The notes under the pieces are model-generated. The model was not told the origin of the DNA. It did no database searches and was given only the letters and a program-made list of their open reading frames with translations. A program made the position numbers and the translations under genes. Below, piece by piece: positions 1 through 9,621 of a stretch of 64,000 nt of DNA. The DNA lies in contig JAOZFT010000004.1 of the NCBI GenBank assembly GCA_027492035.1, positions 177,929-241,928 of the forward strand. Reading direction: 5' to 3'. Source of the DNA: Thermoproteota archaeon (GTDB lineage: Archaea; Korarchaeota; JAOZGF01; JAOZFZ01). How positions within the stretch are numbered: the first letter of the stretch is position 1; each line of letters opens with the position of its first letter.

Positions 1-776
1 ACTTAGTGGATCTGTTAATAGGTATAAGGAAGTTGAAAAAATCTTTTGCAAGCTTAAATTGGGCTCGAAAAACGATGAAGCGAATTGTTCTAGCTGAAAT
101 GAAGAAAATAAAAACAGTTAAATCCCCAGAAGAAGCCGGTAAAGTGCGTAGACATGTTTTCGGCAGAATAGCTTCCATAATGAATCAAATTGATGATAAA
201 TTGACCTTCCTTGAGGAAACAAGATTAAGAATAAAAGAAATACCTTCCGTAAAGGAAATGTTTACAGTAGTGGTAGCAGGTTACCCCAACGTCGGGAAGT
301 CAACATTCGTTAGAAACATCTCTTCCGCTGAACCGAAAGTAGATGTGTACCCCTTCACTACAAAAGAGATACATGTAGGTCACACTTACCTTGAAGGAAA
401 AGGCTCCATCCAAATAATTGATACTCCCGGCATTCTCGACAGACCAATTTCTAAAAGGAATAAAATAGAGAAACAAGCCATACTTGCGTTGAAACATCTT
501 GCCAATTCAATAATTTTCCTTTTAGATCCTTCTGAAACCTGTGGTTATAGCTTAAAGAACCAGTTACATTTATTTCATGAAATCAAAAAATTATTCAAGG
601 AGGTGCCTTTAGTACCAGTATTAAACAAAATAGACTTGAGCGAAAGAAGTAAAGTTGAGAGATTAGTGAAGGAATTAGATGCTTTAACAACAATCTCCGT
701 ACAAAGGAAAAGGGCAATAGAGACTTTCAAAGCTTGCATGTCAAATATTTTAGTTATAAAGAAGAACAGAAAGTAA
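1..776 (+). CDS. NOG1-like ribosome-biogenesis GTPase, 5' truncated by the window edge
   Basis: The frame is open to base 1, so the N-terminal part lies outside the window. Visible motifs, numbered from the GTG at base 6: the segment LLIGIRKLKKSFASLNWA typical of the NOG1 N-terminal helical bundle, P-loop GYPNVGKST at about residues 92-100, G3 DTPG at about 139 and G4 NKID at about 207. Archaeal NOG1 proteins are usually about 320-340 residues, so roughly 70 are missing. NOG1 GTPases act in large ribosomal subunit assembly in eukaryotes; the archaeal role is inferred by homology. The gene converges on the proteasome subunit gene with only 11 bases between. Confidence 0.9.
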   Translation, partial: LVDLLIGIRKLKKSFASLNWARKTMKRIVLAEMKKIKTVKSPEEAGKVRRHVFGRIASIMNQIDDKLTFLEETRLRIKEIPSVKEMFTVVVAGYPNVGKSTFVRNISSAEPKVDVYPFTTKEIHVGHTYLEGKGSIQIIDTPGILDRPISKRNKIEKQAILALKHLANSIIFLLDPSETCGYSLKNQLHLFHEIKKLFKEVPLVPVLNKIDLSERSKVERLVKELDALTTISVQRKRAIETFKACMSNILVIKKNRK

Positions 777-787
777 AGAAGGTTTAT

Positions 788-1396
788 TTATGGTTTGGGT
801 AAAGTCAACTGACTAATATTTTCAGTTTGAACCCTTATACCTTTTTGAGTTATTACCATGATATCTATATTGGCCCCTGTAATGGCATCCCTTTTCATGG
901 AGGCAAACAAAGCCTTTTTTGCCAGGTTCACTCCTTCATCAATTGAAAACCCTTTTCTGTATTCCTTTTCCATTACTCCTAGGGACACTTGGGTCCCTGA
1001 ACCTACTGCAGCAAAGTTATCGAACATTGCAGAACCCACAGGGTCTAAACTGTATAATTGAGGACCTTTTGAATCTACACCACCGACCAGAACTTGAACG
1101 TAGAAGGGATTAAGCCTCCTTGAAAAAAGGATTAAACTTAAGAGGTTTACAGCTCCTTTAACTGAAATCTCTCCCTTTTTTTCAGCGGCGTAAAGTTCTA
1201 TATTGATTTTTAGATAATCAATTGCTTTTTTCATGTCTGCCATTAAACCTGCACAAGCAGCACCTATTTTGTCGGTTACTTTAAAAACTTTTTGTCCTCT
1301 CTCACTGACAATGTAAGCACCGTAACTTATTCTTTTGTCAGCAGCTAAAACCACAGAGTCTTGACAAATTAAGCCTACAGCAGTTGCTCCGAACAT
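788..1396 (-). CDS. psmB: Proteasome beta subunit with Ala at the catalytic Thr1 position
   Basis: 202 residues of the 20S proteasome beta family: VVLAADKR, the Lys in KVFKV and the GSGTQVSLGVME segment are all present. The start ATG at 1396 is fixed by GGAGG 9 nt upstream. Mature beta subunits begin TTTVG; here the N-terminus reads MFG-ATAVG, so the nucleophilic Thr1 is replaced by Ala, although the supporting Asp17- and Lys33-equivalents remain. Beta subunits with this ATAVG start are known from crenarchaea such as Sulfolobus, where they are non-catalytic or structural partners of a second, active beta. A second psmB elsewhere in the genome is therefore expected. Family assignment is certain; loss of activity is inferred. 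Confidence 0.93.
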   Translation of the reverse strand: MFGATAVGLICQDSVVLAADKRISYGAYIVSERGQKVFKVTDKIGAACAGLMADMKKAIDYLKINIELYAAEKKGEISVKGAVNLLSLILFSRRLNPFYVQVLVGGVDSKGPQLYSLDPVGSAMFDNFAAVGSGTQVSLGVMEKEYRKGFSIDEGVNLAKKALFASMKRDAITGANIDIMVITQKGIRVQTENISQLTLPKP

Positions 1397-2293
1397 CTGC
1401 AGAAACCTCCATTAAAAATTTTTCTCACACGAATGTAGAGACAGATTTATATTTAAATTTCTCTTTTTCCTTTAAACTTTATAAAAGGGAGAAAAAGATA
1501 CGTGTGAATGCGCTGAGGCTACCTTCCACTCAGTATTTAGCCCATCTTCATTTCTGGAAAACCTAAAGAGTGTTTGATTGCAGATAAACATGGGATAGAC
1601 ATTTGTTGTCATAAGGTGACCGTATTACTTGACTATATTTTCTTTCCCTGATTGTTCATGGGAAATGGAAACCCTTTGTGTCACCATCTTTTGGAGTTGA
1701 TTTAGATGCTTATGCATTTTTACAAATAGATTTTTATTTACCATTCAGCATTTTTGTCATGGGCATTATTACTCAACTCTCTTAGAATATTTAACGTATT
1801 TGAGATTACCTTTTCCCTTCTCCCTTTACAAGATTGTACAACTAAATTGCACAATTATTGACATATTTGCGATACTTACCGTGGACAACTTTTATCATTA
1901 CTTTACTACATACACCTATACTCTTATTGGGGAAAAAGTATTACTGTGCAGTGAGCATAATATCAAAATATTTATAAATTGAAACTTTCGGGAAAAGTAG
2001 TTAGCAACTTAATAGCGGCGGTTGTATGGATTGCAGTCTGTGGAATGTCTTGGAAGTAGATGTTGGAGTTAGTAAAGGGCATGACGGATTTGGATACTCA
2101 GTAATGTTTCGCATCTTGTCCTTATTTAGGTTACTTAACAAGTGTGTACCTGGTTTGGGCTTTCAGCTCTCACCCAAATTATTTGCAGCGACTTCAGATA
2201 CCAGCCGGACGTTATGCTAACAAGAAATTAACAGAACACTTTTTCTGGTCTCTCTTTAAATCAAGTTTTTCTAAAGAAATAAAGGGGTTACTT
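1397..2293. other. 897-bp intergenic region without a convincing gene
   Basis: No sustained reading frame with a ribosome-binding site was found on either strand. Short translated stretches around 1575-1650 look faintly protein-like but are broken by stops. The right end must hold the promoter of the RNA cyclase gene. The unusual length for this compact genome suggests either an unrecognised RNA or decayed sequence. Confidence 0.4.
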
Positions 2294-3346
2294 ATGTTGG
2301 AAATAGATGGTTCATTTCTTGAAGGTGGAGGTCAGATATTAAGGACAGCGATAGCTCTTTCAGCTGTGTTGAACAAAGATGTAAAGGTTGTGAATATAAG
2401 GTCGAAAAGAAAGAAACCTGGCCTTAAACCTCAGCATTTCGCTTCAGTAAACATGGTTGCTAAGTTAACTGGAGCAGAAGTTGAGGGGTTAAGAATAGGT
2501 TCCAAAGAAATAGTGTTTAAACCTAAGACAATAAAGGGCGGGAGTTTCATAATGGACATAGGCACAGCTGGCAGTGTTACTTTAGTTCTGCAAACTCTTC
2601 TTCCTTTCATAATTTATGCACCCACAAAACTTAATTTAGTCATAAGGGGAGGAACAAATGTGGCTTTCTCCCCTCAAGTAGATTACTTCATAAACGTGTT
2701 TACCCGTTGGGCCAAAAGTATAGGAGTGGAAATGGAGCTAGAGTTAGTTAAAAGAGGAACATACCCAAAGGGGGGAGGAGTGGTTAAAGTTTCTGTTAAA
2801 CCATTAAAAACAATTCAGGGATTCTCTTTCCTGGAGAGAGGGGAAGTGAAAAAAATAAAAGGGATTTCTTGGTGTGAAAACTTACCGTTACACGTATGCA
2901 AGAGACAAAAAGAATCAGCTGAAAAATTACTTTACCAAGCCGGATATGAAGATGTAGAAATTGCAGTTCAAGCTGGAAAGATGAGTAGAAGCCCAGGAAG
3001 CGGGGTAGTGGTGTGGGCTGAAACAACAAACAAAGCCTTCATTGGGGCTGATTCCCTTGGAGAAAGAGGTAAACCTGCAGAGAAAGTTGGTAGAGAAGCA
3101 GCTAATAAACTTTTGACAGAGTTAACATTGAAAGCACCCCTAGATAAACATATGGGAGACCAAGTTATTCCCTTTATGGGTTTAGCTCAAGGAACATCTC
3201 AAGTTAAAGTTACAGAGATAACTCGCCACACTAAAACAAATATTTTCGTTACAGAAAAAATTTTGAAAGTGAATTTTGAGGTGGAAGATGATAAACCAGG
3301 GTTGATAAGGGTTAAGGGCATGGGTGCACAAAACAAATTTATTTAG
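2294..3346 (+). CDS. rtcA: RNA 3'-terminal phosphate cyclase
   Basis: 350 residues, the normal size for RtcA. The chosen ATG at 2294 begins MLEIDGSFLEGGGQILRT, the conserved N-terminus of the family; the frame runs further upstream but that part has no family similarity. AAGGGG lies 8 nt before the ATG. The C-terminal DKHMGDQVIPFMGLAQG segment contains the His (about residue 286) that becomes adenylylated in the family. RtcA converts RNA 3'-phosphate ends to 2',3'-cyclic phosphates using ATP. The 3' end overlaps the convergent neighbour by 4 bases. Confidence 0.95.
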   Translation: MLEIDGSFLEGGGQILRTAIALSAVLNKDVKVVNIRSKRKKPGLKPQHFASVNMVAKLTGAEVEGLRIGSKEIVFKPKTIKGGSFIMDIGTAGSVTLVLQTLLPFIIYAPTKLNLVIRGGTNVAFSPQVDYFINVFTRWAKSIGVEMELELVKRGTYPKGGGVVKVSVKPLKTIQGFSFLERGEVKKIKGISWCENLPLHVCKRQKESAEKLLYQAGYEDVEIAVQAGKMSRSPGSGVVVWAETTNKAFIGADSLGERGKPAEKVGREAANKLLTELTLKAPLDKHMGDQVIPFMGLAQGTSQVKVTEITRHTKTNIFVTEKILKVNFEVEDDKPGLIRVKGMGAQNKFI

Positions 3347-5502
3347 ATTTTTCTGCGCCCAATAAATACCAACAAAGCTAGAATCAACACATCCAACCCT
3401 ACTAAAGCTGCAATAACCAAATCTCTACTTTCTAGACCGAGTAGAGGAAATATGGTAAAAGTTGGTGGAACAAGAATTTTTACAGTTGCAGAATCCAAGA
3501 CTAACCCCTGATTGCTTAATTGCGCATTTAATGCTTGATAACCTTCTTTTTCAGGAATAACGGAGAATAGGTAAGTCGCTTGTTCCCCTGGCTCTATTTC
3601 AATATCCCTTTGGTGAGGGTTAATTGAGAAATTAACTGATTCTAATGTCACAGTAAAAGAGGATTTAGTTTCACCAGTATTTCTTACTGTTAAGTTAATT
3701 ATGCCTGGGCTATTTAGTTTGAGGGTTTGGGGGGAATTTATTTTGACAAATTCAGCTTTCGCTTCATAAACTAAAATTTTTGCTTCTTTCCTGGTCTGTT
3801 GACCTAAATAACTAAGTACTATGGACAATTTTTTTTCACCTCCTCCTTTTGGTCTAATGTGGAAAGATAGAGCTGTTGCTTCATCAGGTTTCAAAGTTGC
3901 TTTTTTTTGGTTAGGGGTTATTTCAAAATCAGGTGATGACAATGAAACGTTAAACTCGGTTTCGATGCCTCCATCGTTAGTTACTACCACGGTTACTTTT
4001 CCTTCTGAACCCAATGACATTTCGGAGGGTAGTTCTGAAATAGTGAAGTAGCCGTGAGCAGAAAGTACATCGATCTCCACTGTTTGCGTTGTGGTTTTAT
4101 CGCCATAAGTTAGGGTAAATTGCACCGTTTTATGTCCTTCTTTTAAAGGTGTTAACTTAAGGTAAATGGTTTTTTTGCCTTTAGGTGGGATAGAGTAGGT
4201 TTCGGTGCTTATAGAACTATTGAAATCTGCAGCTGAAACTTTTAGTAGAAAATTGCCGGATGTTTCACTTGGATTTTCAATTTCAATGCCGATTTGGTAA
4301 CTTTTCCCTTTAATCATTTCTTTGGGGTAATCTATGACGTTCAAGTTTCCTTGGAGAGAATATTCTACTTCCAAAGTGATTTGTAAGTAATTTACATAAC
4401 TGTTACCTAATTCATCGTAATAACTAACCCTGATCTGTATCAAGTGGTAGCCTGTTTCAACAGCTTTTAAATGAAATGCAACTGACTCTTTGTCTCCTGG
4501 ATCTAAATTAACTATTTTTGCTATAGGGTAAGGTGCTTCAAAACCTGGTGCAGCAGTAATTTCTAAGTAGAGATTTTTAGCAGTAGATTCTCCATCGTTG
4601 GTTAGAGTTACATAGAGATTAAAGTCTTCACCGTATTTCACAGTTGAAGGGAAACTATACCAAAGACTAATTGGCCCCGGCTTAAGCGATTTCACATTAA
4701 CAGTAACTGTTTCTGTATCTATCAATCTCGAGTAGCTGTACAGCTTAAAGGTGATGGGTATACTGCCCGTCACAGTGGGTGTGACGGAAAAACTAAGTGT
4801 TGTATCTGAGTATGGAGGTAAAGAAATTGTTTGGGAGGGAGTAGATGTCGTGAACCCGTTTCCTGAAAAATACACTGTGAACACTTTTGAAAAATACATT
4901 AAATTCCTTACATTAACTTCAACTGTGTATCCTTTGTTAACCCACATTGGAGATGGAGCATTAATGATCGTTAATTCACCTTCTTCCAAGTAATAGTTAT
5001 GATAATAAAATTGTAATTCTTGGTATCCTATTAAGTGAGAGCTTGAATCCTTTAAAGTGACATTCCAGAGATAGTAACCTTCAGAGTCGTGGCTTCCAGG
5101 GATGAAGGGGCCTATTCTGTAGGAGCCTGAGTTTGGTAAACTAATTTCCGATATGAGGGAGTAGGTGGAGGGAGGGTAAGGGTAGTTTTCTAGTATAGAG
5201 AGATAAGTGTTTGAGTGGTTAGTGGCCACGAACAACCAAACTTCATCTCCTTCATAGAAGGAGGTAGTAATTTGTCCATAACTATTTTCTAACCAGCAAG
5301 TTAAGTTAGAGTTATAATGAAAAGGACTTACATAAATTACCTGAAGGTGAGGGGAATAAAACTTACTGTTAGCGTCGGGTCTCGTTGAAATACCGTAAGC
5401 TTGTGGAACAAAAAGGGAGGTGCCGGAAAAAAGGAAAACAAAAATTAAAGATGTAACGGCGGTTTTAATTGCAGAACGTTCCTTAAAATGTTTTTCGTCC
5501 AT
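3343..5502 (-). CDS. Secreted or surface-anchored protein with about five Ig-like (CARDB/NEW3-type) repeats
   Basis: 719 residues from the ATG at 5502, chosen because GGGAGGGAGG lies just upstream; an upstream in-frame start at 5532 has no such site. A hydrophobic N-terminal segment (IKTAVTSLIFVFLFSGTSLFV) looks like a signal peptide. Five repeats of roughly 100 residues follow, each with a beta-sandwich pattern: a segment ending in TVxVxN, a middle LPPxxxxTLSFxV-like segment and a closing strand ending in xVxV. A C-terminal transmembrane helix (LVIAALVGLDVLILALLVFI) is followed by GRRKI, so the protein is probably outside the cell and anchored by its tail. Such proteins are common archaeal envelope components; the ligand is unknown. 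Confidence 0.8.
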   Translation of the reverse strand: MDEKHFKERSAIKTAVTSLIFVFLFSGTSLFVPQAYGISTRPDANSKFYSPHLQVIYVSPFHYNSNLTCWLENSYGQITTSFYEGDEVWLFVATNHSNTYLSILENYPYPPSTYSLISEISLPNSGSYRIGPFIPGSHDSEGYYLWNVTLKDSSSHLIGYQELQFYYHNYYLEEGELTIINAPSPMWVNKGYTVEVNVRNLMYFSKVFTVYFSGNGFTTSTPSQTISLPPYSDTTLSFSVTPTVTGSIPITFKLYSYSRLIDTETVTVNVKSLKPGPISLWYSFPSTVKYGEDFNLYVTLTNDGESTAKNLYLEITAAPGFEAPYPIAKIVNLDPGDKESVAFHLKAVETGYHLIQIRVSYYDELGNSYVNYLQITLEVEYSLQGNLNVIDYPKEMIKGKSYQIGIEIENPSETSGNFLLKVSAADFNSSISTETYSIPPKGKKTIYLKLTPLKEGHKTVQFTLTYGDKTTTQTVEIDVLSAHGYFTISELPSEMSLGSEGKVTVVVTNDGGIETEFNVSLSSPDFEITPNQKKATLKPDEATALSFHIRPKGGGEKKLSIVLSYLGQQTRKEAKILVYEAKAEFVKINSPQTLKLNSPGIINLTVRNTGETKSSFTVTLESVNFSINPHQRDIEIEPGEQATYLFSVIPEKEGYQALNAQLSNQGLVLDSATVKILVPPTFTIFPLLGLESRDLVIAALVGLDVLILALLVFIGRRKI

Positions 5503-5688
5503 ATTCCTCCCTCCCACGAAAAAAGCCTTCATGAAAATTTTTCACTTACATTAGTTTTTTATTTTAAAGCCTCAGAAAGAATATTAAATTTAATTCTTTT
5601 CCCCGGGAAAAAAATAAATGTTTTTTTAAGTTAAAAAGTTTGAAATGCTTTTTTGTAGATAGTTTCTTTTTAATTGTAGGTGTTGTTA

Positions 5689-6969
5689 TTGAGCGTGAAG
5701 GATGCTTTTGTTTATGGAGAAGATTATGGCACATCAAAGTTTAAGTTTGGACCCGTTTTCCTCCATGAAAAACCTGAAATGATAGATAATAGAGGATACT
5801 TCCCTTCACCTTCACAACTTTTACCTCATATGATGGAGGAAGAAGTAAAAGAAGTTGTTGTGGGAGAAGAGGTTCAGAAGTATCTGGAAACAATAGAAGA
5901 TTTATCTACTAAGTTGATTTATCCAATGAGGAAGGGAGTAGTTAGAAAAGACGATAAAAAAGCTTGGAAAGTCATAAAAGAGATAACTAAATATGGATTG
6001 TTGAAGTTCTTCCCAAAAAGAATGAAAGAATTCAACGGATTCTATGTTGTCTCCTCGCTTGCCGCTCAATCACCACGTTACATGTACGAAAGAATTTTTG
6101 AAGTGCATAAGGAAATAAATGAAGAAGAGAATGTACCCCTTGTAAATTCCATAACAATAATTCCTCAACCATTGGCTGTAGCTATTTCACATAAGGCAGT
6201 TACTTGCACCGTAATAGAGAGTGGTCACGGGAACACCCAAATCACACCAGTTAGTAGAGGATTAATAAGAGGTGCAATAATAGCTTTGAACAGAGGCGGA
6301 AGCGATGCAAATGCAATTACTGCCCAAATCCTTAAAGATATTGGATATAGTGACTTAGCTAGGGAAGAAAAATTTGTTACTTTATTTAAAGAGGAAGTAG
6401 GCTTACTTCCACTGGATTTGAATATGGCAATAGATAAAGCTAAAAGGAATCCTGAAAGATTTGGGGTTATTTTTAAAGTTCCAGGGACATCAATAGAGGT
6501 TGAACTGAAAGAGGATTCATGGCAGCGTTTCTTGATAGGGGAGTATATATTTAATCCTCAGCATGAAATTTTTGAATCATATTACCAAAGGGGGTTCACT
6601 AAGCCTAGGGATACTTATATAGCTGGTGAGGAAGTTATTCCTGGTTTAGCCTCTCTTTCTGAAGTAATAATAAAATCCGTTGAGAAATGCCCGACAGAGA
6701 TTCAGCCTATGTTATACCGGGACATAATTCTTTCAGGTGGAAATTTCCTTTGGAGAGTGCCCCTAAGTATGGTAGATGTTGCCACGAATTCTCAAACCAA
6801 GATAAAGTTGATGTTAGAGGAAAAGGGAATTCCTGATGTAATAGTACGGGCTGCTGAAAATCCTCAATATAGTGTTTGGAGAGGGGCTATAGTTTATGGG
6901 TTATCCTTCCCAGAGGAGGTGGAGTGGAACTGGGAAAAAATGGAAGGCTGGCTTAAGTTAATAAACTAG
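5689..6969 (+). CDS. Crenactin-type actin-family ATPase
   Basis: About 426 residues. The N-terminus SVKDAFVYGEDYGTSKFKFGPV contains the phosphate-1 loop of the actin fold (D-Y-G-T-S); ESGHGNTQI near residue 185 is phosphate-2 and SGGNFLWR near 345 the adenosine motif. The best start is TTG 5689 (AGGTG 6 nt upstream), though GTG 5680 and GTG 5695 are possible. Crenactins form actin-like filaments in Thermoproteales, Korarchaeota and relatives and are usually linked to arcadin genes; no arcadin-like gene is recognisable next to it here. It converges with the Rad50-like gene, overlapping by 4 bases. Family is confident, cellular role (shape or division) inferred. Confidence 0.87.
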   Translation: MSVKDAFVYGEDYGTSKFKFGPVFLHEKPEMIDNRGYFPSPSQLLPHMMEEEVKEVVVGEEVQKYLETIEDLSTKLIYPMRKGVVRKDDKKAWKVIKEITKYGLLKFFPKRMKEFNGFYVVSSLAAQSPRYMYERIFEVHKEINEEENVPLVNSITIIPQPLAVAISHKAVTCTVIESGHGNTQITPVSRGLIRGAIIALNRGGSDANAITAQILKDIGYSDLAREEKFVTLFKEEVGLLPLDLNMAIDKAKRNPERFGVIFKVPGTSIEVELKEDSWQRFLIGEYIFNPQHEIFESYYQRGFTKPRDTYIAGEEVIPGLASLSEVIIKSVEKCPTEIQPMLYRDIILSGGNFLWRVPLSMVDVATNSQTKIKLMLEEKGIPDVIVRAAENPQYSVWRGAIVYGLSFPEEVEWNWEKMEGWLKLIN

Positions 6970-9404
6970 TTCTCTAATTCACTGACTGAACTGAAACCAT
7001 TTATTTTCTTAATATGGAGGAGTTTACAGTTGACCCCTGCCTTTTTAGAGATTTTTAAAATTTTCCCTTTCAGAATATTATCTTGTGTTGCAACTAAAAC
7101 TTGATGGAATACATTGCTTTTTAAAAGGGTTGAAAGGAAGACTTCCTTACATAGTTCATCTGTACCTGGTAAGGGGTCATCAAAAGCTATGAAACCTAAA
7201 TTGTGGGGGCTTAAGGTGTATGAAGCAAGCAGGATAGACAGTGTTACTATTATTTTTTGACCGTCACTTAGTTTCAACGTAAATGGAACTACTTCTTTAT
7301 CCCGAGTTTTCACAACTAAAAACCTATAGATGCTTCTCTTGCCCCTTTTGTCCTCTATTTCTTCTATTTTAATAAGGATTTGAGAGAGGTCATTGTATGG
7401 GTAAATATGGTTGAAGAAACTATTTGCTGTTGTATTCAAGTTAGATACCACCTTCTTCCTCAATTCTGTTTGAATTGCGCGATAGCTTTCTCTGATAGAA
7501 ATTAATTCGGTAAGAAATTCTGACAACCTTTTTTCTTTGTCTCTTAATTCTTTAAGTTTACCTTTGATTTTAACGAGATGAGGTATGTTCTTTTGTAGCG
7601 TTAATATTTGTTTTCCTATGTTCCTTCTTTCATTTTTCAAAGAATTCAGTTGTTGAGTATTGAGGGAAAGCTCTTCAACTGTTTCCAAGTACTCTTCTTC
7701 ATTAAAATTAAGCATTTCTATTCTTTTTTCAACTTCGCTCAAATTTGTTTCTATCTCAGAAAGTTTCTCCTTTAGCATTTCTATTTCCTTTATCTCCAGA
7801 GAGATAGTGTCTAACTTCCTTATTTTTTGTAGGCATATGTTTCTCGATTTTATTTTTTCGTTTATTTCATCCAGTTTCCTTTTTTCGTTTTCTACCCTAA
7901 TTTCTAGCAATTTTTTGTCGTTAGTCAGTTTCTCCAGTTCTTGATTTACTTTTTTGAGGTTTAGAATGTCTAGACTTAATTTTTCAAGTCGATCTTTGGC
8001 GTCTGTAAGTTCAGTGTGGAGTTCATTGAGCTCAGAAAACCTAGCAGTTATTTTCATTATTTTCTTTTCATTTTCCCTTATTTTAGTGTTTAGTTTATCT
8101 ATTTCTGACTTAGTTACTTTATGGCCGCAAACTAGGCATTCAGTTTCATTTGTTTTCTGTAACTCGTTTGTTAGAGTAGATAGTATCTTATTTACTGCCT
8201 TAACTTCTTTTTCTTTTACTTCCAGAGTTGAAAGTTCTTGCTCTATTTTCTTAATTCTTTTCTCTATTTCGGGGAGGGAACCATACTTCATTGATAATTT
8301 TTCAGCTTCCTTCCTTAGAGATTCAGCTATTACCCTTTTCTTGGTTAAGTTATCAATTTCTCCTCTCTTCTTTTCAGCTTCTAAAGTTAATTCTTTTATG
8401 TTCCTTTCCAGTAACATCTTTTCCTCTTCAAATTCCCTTATTTTTTTATGTATTACTTCCAGTTGAAAGGGCCCCGAAGAAAATGCGTTTTCATTTATTG
8501 GTGTTAAATTGATTTCATGAAACCCAGAACAAAGTTCTCTCGTTTCTTTTATCAAGTTATCTCTTTCAGAAACTAAGTTTTCAATGTTTTTCCCACCCAA
8601 GTGTAGCAGAATTTCTTCTTTCCTGACTTCAAGGTTGGTTTTTTCCCTTATTAGACTAAAGTACTCTCCTTTATCTTTTTCTATTTCTTCTTTCTTTTGC
8701 AGCAAAGTATTGCAAATTTTTTGCAGTTCCCTTTCTTCAGCCGCCAGCTCTTCTTCCTTTTTTAAGAGGTTTTTTAATGTTTCTTTCTTTCCGGGTAAAG
8801 ATTTTACTTCTGGATAGGTAGTAACCAATTCGTTTATTTTTTGTTTAAGCTTTTCAAGTTCGTTCTTCACCGTTTTTACTGGAAAAGACTTGTAAAGGTT
8901 TTCTAATTCTGAAATCCCCATTAAGCGATCCATGATAATTGTCCGCTCAGAATCAGAACCGAAAATTAACGTTTGCAGCTCATGGTTCCTCACCAGCACA
9001 TGTTTTGAGAATTCATCTGGAGTTATTTGAACTATGGCGCCTATCTTTTTCTCCACGTTTTTCTTGATTTCTTTACCTTTAAGAATTAATTTTGTCCTTA
9101 ATGGGTTCCTTAATTTTTTTGTTCTAAGGATTTCAAGAACTGTTCCCTCCTCGCTAAAAAGTTCAAGTTCTACATCCATTTCCGTAGAGCCACTGAGCAT
9201 CAGGTCATCCACCTTCATTTCTCTTAGTTTCCTGGTTTCGTATGTATCCCCGAAAAGGGCAAATTCAATAGCGTCAAAAATAGTTGTTTTTCCTGCACCT
9301 GTTCTACCGTACAATAGAATTAAGCCAGGGCTGAGATTAATTACAGTTTTATTTTTAAAAGATTTAAAGTTCCCGATTGCTATTTTCTTTATGGTGTAAG
9401 CCAT
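6966..9404 (-). CDS. Rad50/SMC-like ATPase with zinc hook
   Basis: 812 residues. Walker A GRTGAGKTT lies near residue 32; long coiled-coil arms flank a central zinc-hook motif ECLVCGH at about residue 421; the signature LSDGQK is at about 713 and Walker B IAFDDP at about 741. This is the Rad50 architecture: a globular ATPase head formed from both ends, arms, and CxxC hook dimerisation. Two residues differ from typical Rad50: the signature is LSDGQ not LSGGQ/E and Walker B ends DDP not DEP. No Mre11 nuclease is adjacent, unlike the usual mre11-rad50-herA-nurA cluster, so it may be a Rad50 paralogue. A 53-residue gene precedes it and its stop codon overlaps the ribosome-binding site AGGTG. Confidence 0.88.
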   Translation of the reverse strand: MAYTIKKIAIGNFKSFKNKTVINLSPGLILLYGRTGAGKTTIFDAIEFALFGDTYETRKLREMKVDDLMLSGSTEMDVELELFSEEGTVLEILRTKKLRNPLRTKLILKGKEIKKNVEKKIGAIVQITPDEFSKHVLVRNHELQTLIFGSDSERTIIMDRLMGISELENLYKSFPVKTVKNELEKLKQKINELVTTYPEVKSLPGKKETLKNLLKKEEELAAEERELQKICNTLLQKKEEIEKDKGEYFSLIREKTNLEVRKEEILLHLGGKNIENLVSERDNLIKETRELCSGFHEINLTPINENAFSSGPFQLEVIHKKIREFEEEKMLLERNIKELTLEAEKKRGEIDNLTKKRVIAESLRKEAEKLSMKYGSLPEIEKRIKKIEQELSTLEVKEKEVKAVNKILSTLTNELQKTNETECLVCGHKVTKSEIDKLNTKIRENEKKIMKITARFSELNELHTELTDAKDRLEKLSLDILNLKKVNQELEKLTNDKKLLEIRVENEKRKLDEINEKIKSRNICLQKIRKLDTISLEIKEIEMLKEKLSEIETNLSEVEKRIEMLNFNEEEYLETVEELSLNTQQLNSLKNERRNIGKQILTLQKNIPHLVKIKGKLKELRDKEKRLSEFLTELISIRESYRAIQTELRKKVVSNLNTTANSFFNHIYPYNDLSQILIKIEEIEDKRGKRSIYRFLVVKTRDKEVVPFTLKLSDGQKIIVTLSILLASYTLSPHNLGFIAFDDPLPGTDELCKEVFLSTLLKSNVFHQVLVATQDNILKGKILKISKKAGVNCKLLHIKKINGFSSVSELEN

Positions 9405-9412
9405 GTAAACAC

Positions 9413-9574
9413 CTATTTTGAAAGCTTCGTTAATATTTCCTTTATTTCTTCCTCGACTCCACTAACTCCCTTACGTAAGTAGATCTCGAAAAGTTTAAAA
9501 GCCAAGTCACGTGTATGCTTATTCTCCTTAAAATATTCGTTTAATAATTTTTTTACCTCCTCTTTTACACTCAT
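9413..9574 (-). CDS. Small 53-residue helical protein coupled to the Rad50-like gene
   Basis: ATG at 9574 to TAG at 9413-9415. The product begins MSVKEEVKKLLNEYFKEN and is rich in Lys and Glu with an amphipathic helical pattern. It ends 8 bases before the ATG of the Rad50-like gene, and the stop codon is part of that gene's AGGTG ribosome-binding site, so translation is probably coupled. I do not recognise a family. It could be a small partner of the ATPase. Support is an intact frame, good codon use and the tight operon spacing; it is too short for certainty. Confidence 0.6.
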   Translation of the reverse strand: MSVKEEVKKLLNEYFKENKHTRDLAFKLFEIYLRKGVSGVEEEIKEILTKLSK

Positions 9575-9621
9575 AACTTTCTTACCTGCAGAAAATTGTT
9601 TTTTGGTTTAAGTGAGAAGTG

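Noticed and set aside
1575..1650. Translated stretch GIDICCHKVTVLL, faintly like the N-terminus of IS110-type transposases
   Set aside because: Only about 25 codons before a stop, no further matching fragments downstream, and no terminal repeats.
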